From Bacillota bacterium (GTDB taxonomy: Bacteria > Bacillota > Sulfobacillia > Thermaerobacterales > RSA17): DNA of 64,000 nucleotides. The position numbers and the translations under genes were made by a program. The notes below the pieces were generated by a model. It saw nothing but the letters and a program-made list of their open reading frames with translations. It ran no database searches and was not told the DNA's origin. Positions within the stretch are counted from its first letter, which is position 1; every line of letters begins with the position of its first letter. Positions 56,828 through 63,466 of this stretch are shown piece after piece. The stretch lies in the NCBI GenBank assembly GCA_017577485.1, contig PKRI01000001.1, forward strand, positions 124,001-188,000, written 5' to 3'.

Positions 56828-57961
56828 TCAGCGGGCCGGTGCCCTGTCATCATACGGGCGAACACACGTTCGCGTCAAGGCCGGTCCCGGCAGGTCAGGT
56901 CCCTCCTGCAGCAGGCCGTCCACCGGATCGCGGCGGCGCCGCAGGCGGCAGGCGGCGTGCAGCAGCCGCGTGCGCCAGCCGCCGGCCCGTACCAGCAGGC
57001 GGGCCTGGCGGCGGAGGGGTTCCCGCCGGGCCTTGCCGTCGGCCAGGTAGATGGCCGGCAGGCCGTGGACGATGTCCCGGTGCCGGCCGGCGTCGGGCAG
57101 GGGAGCCACGGCCCGCAGGGCGCTGCCCATCAAGGCCTGGAGCCGGCCGCGGGCCGACCGCTGGGACGGGTAGAAGGCGGTGAAGTTCAGGTCGCCGCCC
57201 AGCGCGTCCTCCTCCTGGTCGATCCAGTAGTCCAGCAGGATGTGCAGCGCGGAGACCCAGGGGAAGTAGGCGCCGGACACCCGCTCCACCACCTCGGGCC
57301 GCGGGCGGCCTCCGGCGGCCAGGGCGATCAGGGCGAACACCCCCAGCGTGGACCCGGCGGCGGCGGCGAACTCGTGCCAGCGCAGGCCCGGAGCCCGGTG
57401 GGCCCGGCGGCGGTGCCACCGCTCCAGCAGCGGCACGCGCTGGGCCGGCGGGCCGTGCTTCAGCACCTGCAGGTCCACGTACAGCGACGTCAGATCCCAG
57501 AGGGCGGGCAGCACCTGGTGGTACCCGGGCAGGTGCCGGGCCTCGGCCAGGCAGGCCGACGCCAGGTCCGCCAGGTAGCCGCCGTCGTCGACGCCCCACC
57601 GCCCCGCCTGGATCGCGGCCTCGGGCCCCGTCAGGGCGTCCAGCATGGCCTGGTGGCGGCGCCGCAGGTCGCTGGGCGCCGCCGGCGCCGCCCGGTCCGA
57701 CAGGTTGTCCAGGTAGTCGCTGATGGTCTGGAAGGCGACGATCCAGCGGACCACTGCGGGCCGCCGTTCCGCCGGCGCCAGCAGGGCGAAGGCGCTGCCG
57801 CCCTCGCAGTGGAAGCGCTTGTGGGCGATGCTGGCGCGGGCCTGGCGGCGCAGGCCGGGGTCGGGGATGAGGCCGGCCCGCTCCCACCATCGGTCCAGTT
57901 CCCGGGCCACCTGCGGCAGCACCGCGCGCCACAGGCGCCAGCCGTCCAGAAGCAGGCCCAC
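56828..57961 (-). CDS. YtpB-like (DUF2600) terpenoid synthase family protein
   Basis: Similar to tetraprenyl-beta-curcumene synthase YtpB, which makes C35 terpenes found in Bacillus spores. 377 residues, helical. VRWIVAFQTISDYLDNLSDR (71-90) carries the Asp cluster D82, D85, D89; other family features are KRFHCEGGSAFAL, TLGVFALIALA and HILLDYWIDQEEDALGGDLNFTAFY. GTG 57961 is six bases after GGGGAGG. The enzyme lacks a classical DDxxD, as do known family members. Product here is inferred only. Confidence 0.85.
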   Translation of the reverse strand: MGLLLDGWRLWRAVLPQVARELDRWWERAGLIPDPGLRRQARASIAHKRFHCEGGSAFALLAPAERRPAVVRWIVAFQTISDYLDNLSDRAAPAAPSDLRRRHQAMLDALTGPEAAIQAGRWGVDDGGYLADLASACLAEARHLPGYHQVLPALWDLTSLYVDLQVLKHGPPAQRVPLLERWHRRRAHRAPGLRWHEFAAAAGSTLGVFALIALAAGGRPRPEVVERVSGAYFPWVSALHILLDYWIDQEEDALGGDLNFTAFYPSQRSARGRLQALMGSALRAVAPLPDAGRHRDIVHGLPAIYLADGKARREPLRRQARLLVRAGGWRTRLLHAACRLRRRRDPVDGLLQEGPDLPGPALTRTCVRPYDDRAPAR

Positions 57962-58072
57962 GGGCCACCTCCCCCCACAAGGAACGGGTCCGGCGCCGGG
58001 CGAACTCGAGCAGCGAGCCTCACAGGGAATTGTGGACCCGGCGACGGGGATTCATGACCGGGAGGTGCTGTC

Positions 58073-58846
58073 GTGAGCAGCGGACTTCTGGCCGGGAAGA
58101 CGGGCCTGGTCATGGGGGTGGCCAACCAGCGCAGTTTCGCCTGGGCCATCGCGGCGGCCGCCGCCCGCCACGGGGCCCGGGTGGCCGTGACGTACCAGAA
58201 CGAGCGCCTGGCCTCGCGGGCCGCGGCCCTGGGCGAGGAGGTCCCCCTGGCCGGGCTTTACCCGTGCGACGTCGGCGATGACGACAGCATCGCCCGCTGT
58301 TTCGAACAGGTGGACGCCGACCTGGGCCGCCTGGACTTTCTCGTGCACAGCATCGCGTACGCCCGCAGGGAGGAACTGCAGGGACGTTTCGTCGACACCA
58401 CCCGCGAGGGCTTTGCCCTGGCCCACGACATCAGCGCCTACTCGCTGATCGCCGTGGCCCGCGCCGCCCGCCCCCTGATGACCGGCGGCGGCAGCATCGT
58501 CACCCTGACGTACCTGGGTTCCACCCGGGTCTTCAGCAACTACAACGTGATGGGCTCCGCCAAGGCGGCCCTGGAGAGCAGCATGCGCTACCTGGCGGCC
58601 GACCTGGGCCCGGAGAACATTCGGGTCAACGCCATCTCGGCGGGGCCGGTGAAGACCCTGGCCGCCAGCGCCGTGCGGGGGATCAGCATGCTGCGAGAGG
58701 TGGTCCAGGAACGGGCGCCCCTGCGCCGCAACATCGAACCCGAGGACGTGGCCGACGCGGCCGTCTTCCTGATCAGCGACCTGTCCCGCTCCATCACGGG
58801 GCAGGTGCTGTTCGTGGACAGCGGCTATCACATCCTGGGGTTCTAG
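58073..58846 (+). CDS. fabI: enoyl-[acyl-carrier-protein] reductase
   Basis: NADH-dependent reductase of the last step of each fatty-acid elongation round. 257 residues. FabI-type active site: Y147 (TYLGS), Y157 and K164 (YNVMGSAK, Tyr-X6-Lys), with a VANQRSFAWAIA nucleotide-binding turn and the C-terminal DLSRSITGQVLFVDSGYHILGF. GTG 58073 is seven bases after GGGAGG. No other fab genes are next to it. Confidence 0.95.
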   Translation: MSSGLLAGKTGLVMGVANQRSFAWAIAAAAARHGARVAVTYQNERLASRAAALGEEVPLAGLYPCDVGDDDSIARCFEQVDADLGRLDFLVHSIAYARREELQGRFVDTTREGFALAHDISAYSLIAVARAARPLMTGGGSIVTLTYLGSTRVFSNYNVMGSAKAALESSMRYLAADLGPENIRVNAISAGPVKTLAASAVRGISMLREVVQERAPLRRNIEPEDVADAAVFLISDLSRSITGQVLFVDSGYHILGF

Positions 58847-58865
58847 GTCGTCCGGTCCCGGGTGC

Positions 58866-60590
58866 TCATGGGTTTCCGGAGGCCGCCAGGGCCTCCAGGA
58901 CGGCGGCGGCACCCAGGACCGTGCCGTCCTCGAAGGGCCGCCCCACCATCTGGACCGATGCCGGCATGCCGTCGCTGCTGGTGCCCAGCGGCAGCGCCGC
59001 CGCCGGGTGCCCGGTGACATTGAAGGGTGCGGTCAGCCGGATCAGCGCGTCGGGGACCGCTTCGGGCCCGTCGGGCCAGGAGACCTGGTCCTGGCCGATG
59101 AGGGGCGCGCCCATGGGCAGCGTCGGCGCCAGGATGAGGTCGCAGGTCTCGAAGACGGCGTTGAGCCGCCGCGTCAGGGCCGTCCGCAGCCGCTGGGCCA
59201 GCAGGTAGTCGCGGGCCAGGATGAACTGGCCCAGTTCCATACGGGCCCGCACGTCGGGCAGGTAGCCTTCGCGGTGCCGGGCCAGCAGCGGCGCGTGGAA
59301 GGCGCCCGCCTCGGCCAGGGCGATGACGCGGTTGACCACCAGCGCTTCCTCGGGCGGGACCCAGACCGCCGACTCCACCCGGGCGCCGGCCGCTTCCAGC
59401 AGCCGGGCCGCCTGCTCCAGCGCCGCCCGGACGCCGGCATCCACCCGCCGGGCAGCCCAGTCCCACAGCACCCCGACCCGCAGGCCCTCGAGGCCGGCAT
59501 CCAGCATGCGCCGGACGATGGACGGGTAGTCGGGCACCGGCGCGCCGGCGGTGGTGGGATCGTCGGGATCGGGGCCGGCCATCACCCGCAGGGCCAGGGC
59601 GGCGTCCACCGCGCTGCGGGTCAGCGGGCCCACGTGGTCCTGGGACCAGCTGAGGGGCAGGACGCCCGCCTTGCTGACGCGCCCGTAGGTGGGCTTGATG
59701 CCGAAGATGCCGCAGGCGGCGGCGGGGATGCGGATCGACCCCCCGGTGTCGCTGCCCGTGGCCAGGGCTACCACCCGGGCCGCCACCGCCGCCGCGGAAC
59801 CGCCGCTGGACCCGCCCGGCGACCGGTCCAGGTCCAGGGGATTCCGCGCCGGTCCCGCGTGGCTGCTGGCTGTGGTGGCGCCGAAGGCGAACTGGTGGGT
59901 GTTGGTCTTGCCGATGGACACGGCGCCCGCCGCGGCCAGGCGGCGGACCACGGCGGCGTCGCGCCCGGCTTCGAAGCCGGCCAGGATGGAGGACCCGGCG
60001 GTGGTGGGCCCATGCCGGGTGAAGATCAGGTCCTTGTGGGCCACCGGCACCCCGTGCAGCGGCCCGCGGGGTCCTTCGGCGGCCAGGATGCGGTCGGCTT
60101 CCCGGGCCGCCGCCAGCGCCGCCTCAGGCAGCAGCGTGATGAAAGCGTTGAGGGAAGGATTGAGGCGCTCGGCCCGCTCCAGGGCCGCCGCCACCAGTTC
60201 CTCGGACGAGACCTGCCGCGTGCGCACGGCCTCGGCCTGCTGGACCAGGGAAAGGTCGGCCGGCCCCGCCGGGTCCCCCGCCGCCCGGCCGGCGGCACCC
60301 GCACCGGGCCCGGCACGGCGGGAAGCGGTGACGGCTCCGGATCCCGTGCGGCCGGCGGCCTGGGGCCTGCCGTCGCCCGTCGAGGGCAGCGCATAGGCCC
60401 GCCGGCCCGGGTCGAAGGCGAAGGCCGGGGGCAGTTCGTCCAGGGGATCGGGGGCCAGCGCCCGCACCCGCTCCATCAGCCCCTGCAGGCGGGCTGCCGC
60501 TGCCCGCAGGTCGCCGTCGTCGAAGGTCAGTTCAGGCAGGAGATGGGCCGCTGCGGCGCGCAGGGCCTCTTCCAGGCGCTCGGTCGTCAC
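58866..60590 (-). CDS. amidase-signature hydrolase with GatC/AtzG-like N-terminal region
   Basis: 574-residue amidase. The Ser-cisSer-Lys triad is visible: K186 (VAHKDLIF), S261 (PGGSSGGS) and S285 (DTGGSIRIPA), with the same 75 and 24 residue spacings as in GatA-type enzymes. The first 60 residues (LEEALRAAAAHLL, LRAAAARLQGLMERVRALAPDPLDELPPAFAFDP) resemble the small GatC/AtzG partner proteins, joined by an Ala/Gly linker to the amidase. Without gatB or gatC nearby it is not clearly GatA. Substrate unknown. GTG 60590 with GGGGGAG five bases upstream. Confidence 0.88.
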   Translation of the reverse strand: MTTERLEEALRAAAAHLLPELTFDDGDLRAAAARLQGLMERVRALAPDPLDELPPAFAFDPGRRAYALPSTGDGRPQAAGRTGSGAVTASRRAGPGAGAAGRAAGDPAGPADLSLVQQAEAVRTRQVSSEELVAAALERAERLNPSLNAFITLLPEAALAAAREADRILAAEGPRGPLHGVPVAHKDLIFTRHGPTTAGSSILAGFEAGRDAAVVRRLAAAGAVSIGKTNTHQFAFGATTASSHAGPARNPLDLDRSPGGSSGGSAAAVAARVVALATGSDTGGSIRIPAAACGIFGIKPTYGRVSKAGVLPLSWSQDHVGPLTRSAVDAALALRVMAGPDPDDPTTAGAPVPDYPSIVRRMLDAGLEGLRVGVLWDWAARRVDAGVRAALEQAARLLEAAGARVESAVWVPPEEALVVNRVIALAEAGAFHAPLLARHREGYLPDVRARMELGQFILARDYLLAQRLRTALTRRLNAVFETCDLILAPTLPMGAPLIGQDQVSWPDGPEAVPDALIRLTAPFNVTGHPAAALPLGTSSDGMPASVQMVGRPFEDGTVLGAAAVLEALAASGNP

Positions 60591-60607
60591 TGGGGCTCCC
60601 CCTGTCC

Positions 60608-60637
60608 TCGACCGGCGGGGCCGGGCGCTGGTAAGAT
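60608..60637 (+). promoter_or_regulatory. tRNA-Leu promoter candidate
   Basis: TCGACC (60,608-60,613), 18-base spacer, TAAGAT (60,632-60,637) preceded by TGG (extended -10). It lies 18 bases before the tRNA and overlaps the 5' flank of the amidase. Confidence 0.55.
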
Positions 60638-60655
60638 ATCAGGAGGACTTACCGG

Positions 60656-60737
60656 GCCGGGGTGCTGGAACCGGCAGACAGGGCCGACTTAAAATCGGCT
60701 GCCGCAAGGCGTGCGGGTTCGAGTCCCGCCCCCGGCA
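60656..60737 (+). tRNA. tRNA-Leu (TAA)
   Basis: 82-base class II tRNA: acceptor GCCGGGG/CCCCGGC, anticodon loop CTTAAAA giving anticodon TAA, long variable arm, T-arm GGGTTCGAGTCCC. The 3' CCA is not encoded. Confidence 0.95.
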
Positions 60738-60757
60738 CAACCCCGCCGCAACGCAAC

Positions 60758-60777
60758 GGGGCGGCCGCAGCCGCCCC
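60758..60777. terminator. bidirectional hairpin between tRNA-Leu and yabR
   Basis: Perfect 8-bp stem GGGGCGGC / GCCGCCCC with a CGCA loop, 20 bases after the tRNA and 28 bases after the convergent yabR stop. No T-run on either side. Confidence 0.55.
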
Positions 60778-60805
60778 GGGAACGCATGCTCCGGTCAGCC
60801 TGGCG

Positions 60806-61204
60806 TCAGCGCCCGCCGCGCCCGCGGCGACCGCCGGCGCTCTTGCGCAACTCGGCCTGCTTGCGCTCACTGTCCTTGATGAACTTCTGCAGCATGTCCT
60901 CGAAGGAACCGCTGCCCCGGCGATCCCGCCCGCCGCGGCCGCGCTTGCTGCGGCTGGGGTCCCAACCGGGCTGAGCCTGGCGGATGCTGAGGCGGATCTT
61001 GTTGCCGGGCTCGTCGAAGGACAGGATCTTGACCCGGACCTTGTCGTTCATCTGCACGTAGTCACGGACGTTCTCGACGTAGTCGTCGGCGACTTCGGAG
61101 ATGTGGACGAGACCGGTGCGCCCGTCAGGCAGTTCCACAAAAGCACCGAAGTTGGTGATGCCCGTGACGGTTCCTTCGACAATTTCGCCGACTGTGAGCG
61201 ACAT
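60806..61204 (-). CDS. yabR: S1-domain RNA-binding protein (YabR type)
   Basis: 132 residues: an S1 domain at the N-terminus (MSLTVGEIVEGTVTGITNFGAFVELPDGRTGLVHISEVADDYVENVRDYVQMNDKVRVKIL, about residues 1-60) and a basic Arg/Gly-rich tail with SFEDMLQKFIKDSERKQAELRKS. Location next to divIC matches Bacillus yabR. Role in RNA binding is inferred. ATG 61204. Confidence 0.92.
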   Translation of the reverse strand: MSLTVGEIVEGTVTGITNFGAFVELPDGRTGLVHISEVADDYVENVRDYVQMNDKVRVKILSFDEPGNKIRLSIRQAQPGWDPSRSKRGRGGRDRRGSGSFEDMLQKFIKDSERKQAELRKSAGGRRGRGGR

Positions 61205-61258
61205 GCAGCCTGGAAGACCTCCACAATAAAAAATGCGCCCACCGCGTGGGATGGCTAA

Positions 61259-61288
61259 ATCATAGCACCGCCGCCGGAGCGGTGTCAA
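61259..61288 (-). promoter_or_regulatory. yabR promoter
   Basis: Minus-strand -35 TTGACA (61,288-61,283), 18-base spacer, -10 TATGAT (61,264-61,259), about 60 bases before the yabR start. Confidence 0.82.
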
Positions 61289-61316
61289 ACCCTTGCAGCG
61301 TAAAGGATCCGGCAGG

Positions 61317-61859
61317 TCAAGGGTCGGCCTGCCCGGCCGGGTGGTCCCCGTCCCCGGCAGCGCCGTCGCCGTCCTCCCGCCCGCCGCCTTCCGCGCCGCC
61401 GTCGCCGCGGTCTTCCACGATGACGTACCGGATCTCGCCCGGGTGGGCCAGGCCGAAGCGGCCCCGCGCCTCCTGCACGATGTAGGAATCGCTCTCCAGG
61501 TACGCGATTCGCTCCTGCAGCACCGCCTGCTGGACCCGGACCGTCTCCAGTTCGCTCTCCAGGCTGCCCAACTGCCGGTTCAGCCGGGTCATCACCAGTT
61601 CCTGATTGACGAAGGTGACGATGAAGTAGATCAGGGTGACGGCGATGGCCAGCCGGTACCCGTCGATGCGCACCCGGCGCACCACGGTCCGGGATGCGGC
61701 GGCGCCGGCGGGCCCACCGGCATCGGCAGCGGCGCCCGGCAGGCCGGCCTGCCCAGCGGCAGCGCCGCTCCGGCGCCGCAGCGGGACCACCGCCGGCCCG
61801 CGGCTTGAGCGGGCCGCCTCACCTCGAACGCGGCCGAACCGTCTCACGGCCACCCTCAC
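61317..61859 (-). CDS. divIC: septum formation initiator, DivIC/FtsB family
   Basis: Bitopic division protein. About 180 residues: long basic/Ala-Gly N-terminal cytoplasmic region, one transmembrane helix (GYRLAIAVTLIYFIVTFVNQE), a coiled coil (LVMTRLNRQLGSLESELETVRVQQAVLQERIAYLESD) and the FtsB/DivIC motif YIVQEARGRFGLAHPGEIRYV. The C-terminus is an Asp/Gly-rich tail. Start is uncertain among clustered GTGs; 61859 has GAGG five bases upstream. Confidence 0.9.
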   Translation of the reverse strand: MRVAVRRFGRVRGEAARSSRGPAVVPLRRRSGAAAGQAGLPGAAADAGGPAGAAASRTVVRRVRIDGYRLAIAVTLIYFIVTFVNQELVMTRLNRQLGSLESELETVRVQQAVLQERIAYLESDSYIVQEARGRFGLAHPGEIRYVIVEDRGDGGAEGGGREDGDGAAGDGDHPAGQADP

Positions 61860-61919
61860 CGTCACCTCGCAGCGGCGCCGCCGGGCACCACCGGGGCGTC
61901 GTCAGGCCCCGGGCCGGGA

Positions 61920-62165
61920 CTAGCCGGGCTGGTCCCCGTCGTCGCCGTCGTCCTCGGGTCCGAAGACGCCCAGCACGTCGCCGGGCAGCACGATGACCAC
62001 CTGGTATCCCTTGCTCTTGGCCCGGTTCAGCAGGGTGGCCACGGTGGCGGGCGTGATGCCCAGGCGGCGGGCGATGGCTTCGTTGCCGTGCCCCGTCTCC
62101 TTCAGCGCCACCACCTGCCGCTCGCGAAAGCTCAGCTTTTCCACGCCGCGGATCTCGATCTGCAT
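61920..62165 (-). CDS. small sigma region 4-like HTH protein
   Basis: 81 residues. The core LSFRERQVVALKETGHGNEAIARRLGITPATVATLLNRAKSKG (about residues 11-53) is a LuxR/sigma-region-4-type helix-turn-helix. The C-terminus is acidic (GPEDDGDDGDQPG). There is no sigma region 2, so it is not a sigma factor itself. ATG 62165 has GAGG five bases upstream. It lies between divIC and yabQ, where Bacillus has no such gene, directly downstream of a cluster of DnaA-box-like repeats that could be its own operator. Confidence 0.75.
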   Translation of the reverse strand: MQIEIRGVEKLSFRERQVVALKETGHGNEAIARRLGITPATVATLLNRAKSKGYQVVIVLPGDVLGVFGPEDDGDDGDQPG

Positions 62166-62191
62166 GCCGGCCTCGCCCCGCTGCCGGATCG

Positions 62192-62223
62192 TTGTCCACA
62201 ATTCGTGGACAAATTGTGGACAA
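62192..62223. promoter_or_regulatory. cluster of three DnaA-box-like sites
   Basis: TTGTCCACA at 62,192-62,200 (plus), CGTGGACAA at 62,204-62,212 (its reverse complement reads TTGTCCACG) and TGTGGACAA at 62,215-62,223 (reverse complement TTGTCCACA). The first two form a palindrome with arms TTGTCCAC/GTGGACAA. TTGTCCACA is the DnaA box form reported for high-GC bacteria. The 110-base gap between the HTH gene and yabQ holds nothing else I recognise. Confidence 0.65.
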
Positions 62224-62275
62224 ATCTTGTACGGTGACGCCTACTATTCGGCCCGGCCGGCCCGTTTCCTCCCGG

Positions 62276-62716
62276 TCAGGTTTCCGTCGGCCCTGCCCAG
62301 GGCCACCGCCATCCCGTCCAGGGCGGCCGCACCATCCGGACCAGGCGGTCCAGACCCAGGCGGCCCGCCGCCGCCCGCACCCACCCGCCGGCCCGCCGGG
62401 CGCCGCCGAGCAGCAGTTCCCAGCCCCGGCGCCAGACCGGCGAGACCAGCGGCGCCGCCAGGGCGAAATAGGCCGCGGCCCCGGCGCCGATCATCAGCAG
62501 GCCGTGCCAGCGCACCGATCCCCAACTGCCGGCGATGAGGCCCAGGACCAGCACCACGGCGGCCACCGCCCAGAAGGCCAGGTCGGCCAGTTCGCCCGCC
62601 AGCCCCCGCCAGCGAAAAGCGCGACGGGCCCCACGGTAGATGTCGTAGAGCAGCGCCACCGCGATGCCCGTCAGCGCCAGGACCGCCGCCGTGAACAACT
62701 GGAACTGGAGCGGCAT
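62276..62716 (-). CDS. yabQ: spore cortex biosynthesis protein YabQ
   Basis: Membrane protein needed for spore cortex formation in Bacillus, made in the mother cell. 146 residues with about three transmembrane segments (QFQLFTAAVLALTGIAVALLYDIYRGARRAFR, LADLAFWAVAAVVLVLGLIAGSWGSVRWHGLLMIGAGAAAYF) and a basic C-terminal tail. ATG 62716, six bases after the yabP stop, with AAGGA in between. Confidence 0.9.
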   Translation of the reverse strand: MPLQFQLFTAAVLALTGIAVALLYDIYRGARRAFRWRGLAGELADLAFWAVAAVVLVLGLIAGSWGSVRWHGLLMIGAGAAAYFALAAPLVSPVWRRGWELLLGGARRAGGWVRAAAGRLGLDRLVRMVRPPWTGWRWPWAGPTET

Positions 62717-62722
62717 GGATCC

Positions 62723-63040
62723 TTACCGCAGCAGTCGCTCGAGGAAGCCCTTGCTGCGCTTGTCGCGCGATCCTCCGCCGCTGGAGTAGGTGATGCCCGA
62801 CAGCAGGCCCTCCACGGCGAAGCGGCCCGACTCCAGGTCCAACTGCTTGATCTGGAGGTCCTCGCCGGTGACGGTCAGGGTTCCGAGATCGGTGTCCAGG
62901 ACGATCTGGCGGTCATCGAAGCTGTCCACGTGGACGACGCCGCTGACCTGCAGCCGCTCGCGGTTGATGACTTGAAGCTGGTGGACGCCGTCCCGCCGCC
63001 CGCCGCCCGTGCCGGCATCGACGTGGCGATCGTCGGCCAC
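62723..63040 (-). CDS. yabP: sporulation protein YabP
   Basis: YabP/YqfC-family sporulation protein. 105 residues; the core LQVINRERLQVSGVVHVDSFDDRQIVLDTDLGTLTVTGEDLQIKQLDLESGRFAVEGLLSGITYS (about residues 22-85) matches the family. GTG 63040 is seven bases after GGGAGG, while the ATG two codons earlier abuts it. Forms a yabP-yabQ pair. Confidence 0.92.
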   Translation of the reverse strand: MADDRHVDAGTGGGRRDGVHQLQVINRERLQVSGVVHVDSFDDRQIVLDTDLGTLTVTGEDLQIKQLDLESGRFAVEGLLSGITYSSGGGSRDKRSKGFLERLLR

Positions 63041-63071
63041 AGCCATCCCTCCCCCGGGGGTGTTGTGGTCC

Positions 63072-63101
63072 ATCCTATGCCTTGTCCCGAGGGCTGTATG
63101 T
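63072..63101 (-). promoter_or_regulatory. possible sigma-E-like promoter for yabPQ
   Basis: Minus-strand ACATACA (63,101-63,095), 15-base gap, CATAGGAT (63,079-63,072) loosely resembles mother-cell sigma-E promoters (ATA box and CATAnnnT). The match is partial; support comes mainly from the sporulation genes downstream. Confidence 0.35.
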
Positions 63102-63144
63102 CAGGTGGACGGCCGCACGGGCCGTCGTGGGGACGGGGGGCGCG

Positions 63145-63176
63145 AAAAAGGCCGGGCGGCTCGAAACCGCCCGGCC
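63145..63176 (-). terminator. intrinsic terminator after hup
   Basis: Stem GGCCGGGCGG / CCGCCCGGCC (63,050-series arms at 63,150-63,159 and 63,167-63,176), 7-base loop, followed on the minus strand by five Ts (63,149-63,145). Begins 20 bases after the hup stop. Confidence 0.88.
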
Positions 63177-63196
63177 CGCGCGGAATACCGAGGTGA

Positions 63197-63466
63197 TCAG
63201 ACCCGCTCCTTGAGAGCCTTGCCGGGCCGGAACGCAGGAACCCTGGACGCGGGAATCTCAATGGTCGCACCGGTCTGCGGGTTGCGGCCGGTGCGGGCCT
63301 TCCGCGAACGAACCTCGAAGGTGCCGAAGCCCACCAGAGAAACCTTCTCCCCGTTGGCGAGGGCCTGCTCGATGGTTTCCACCACGGCGTTGACGGCCTT
63401 TTCGGTATCCTTCTTGGTCAGACCCGTTTTCTCGGCGACTCGGTTGATGAGCTCCGCCTTGTTCAC
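63197..63466 (-). CDS. hup: HU family DNA-binding protein
   Basis: Nucleoid protein. 89 residues starting MNKAELINRVAEKTGLTKKDTEKAV, with the DNA-binding arm region GFGTFEVRSRKARTGRNPQTGATIEIPASRVPAFRPGKALK. GTG 63466 overlaps the mazG stop (GTGA) with GGGGGAG upstream. HU between mazG and the yabO/yabP group is common in Clostridia. Confidence 0.96.
   Translation of the reverse strand: MNKAELINRVAEKTGLTKKDTEKAVNAVVETIEQALANGEKVSLVGFGTFEVRSRKARTGRNPQTGATIEIPASRVPAFRPGKALKERV

Noticed and set aside
61226..61250. Terminator-like hairpin with six Ts in the yabR leader
   Set aside because: The stem is only 5 bp and would start within a few bases of the transcript 5' end; too weak to list as a feature.
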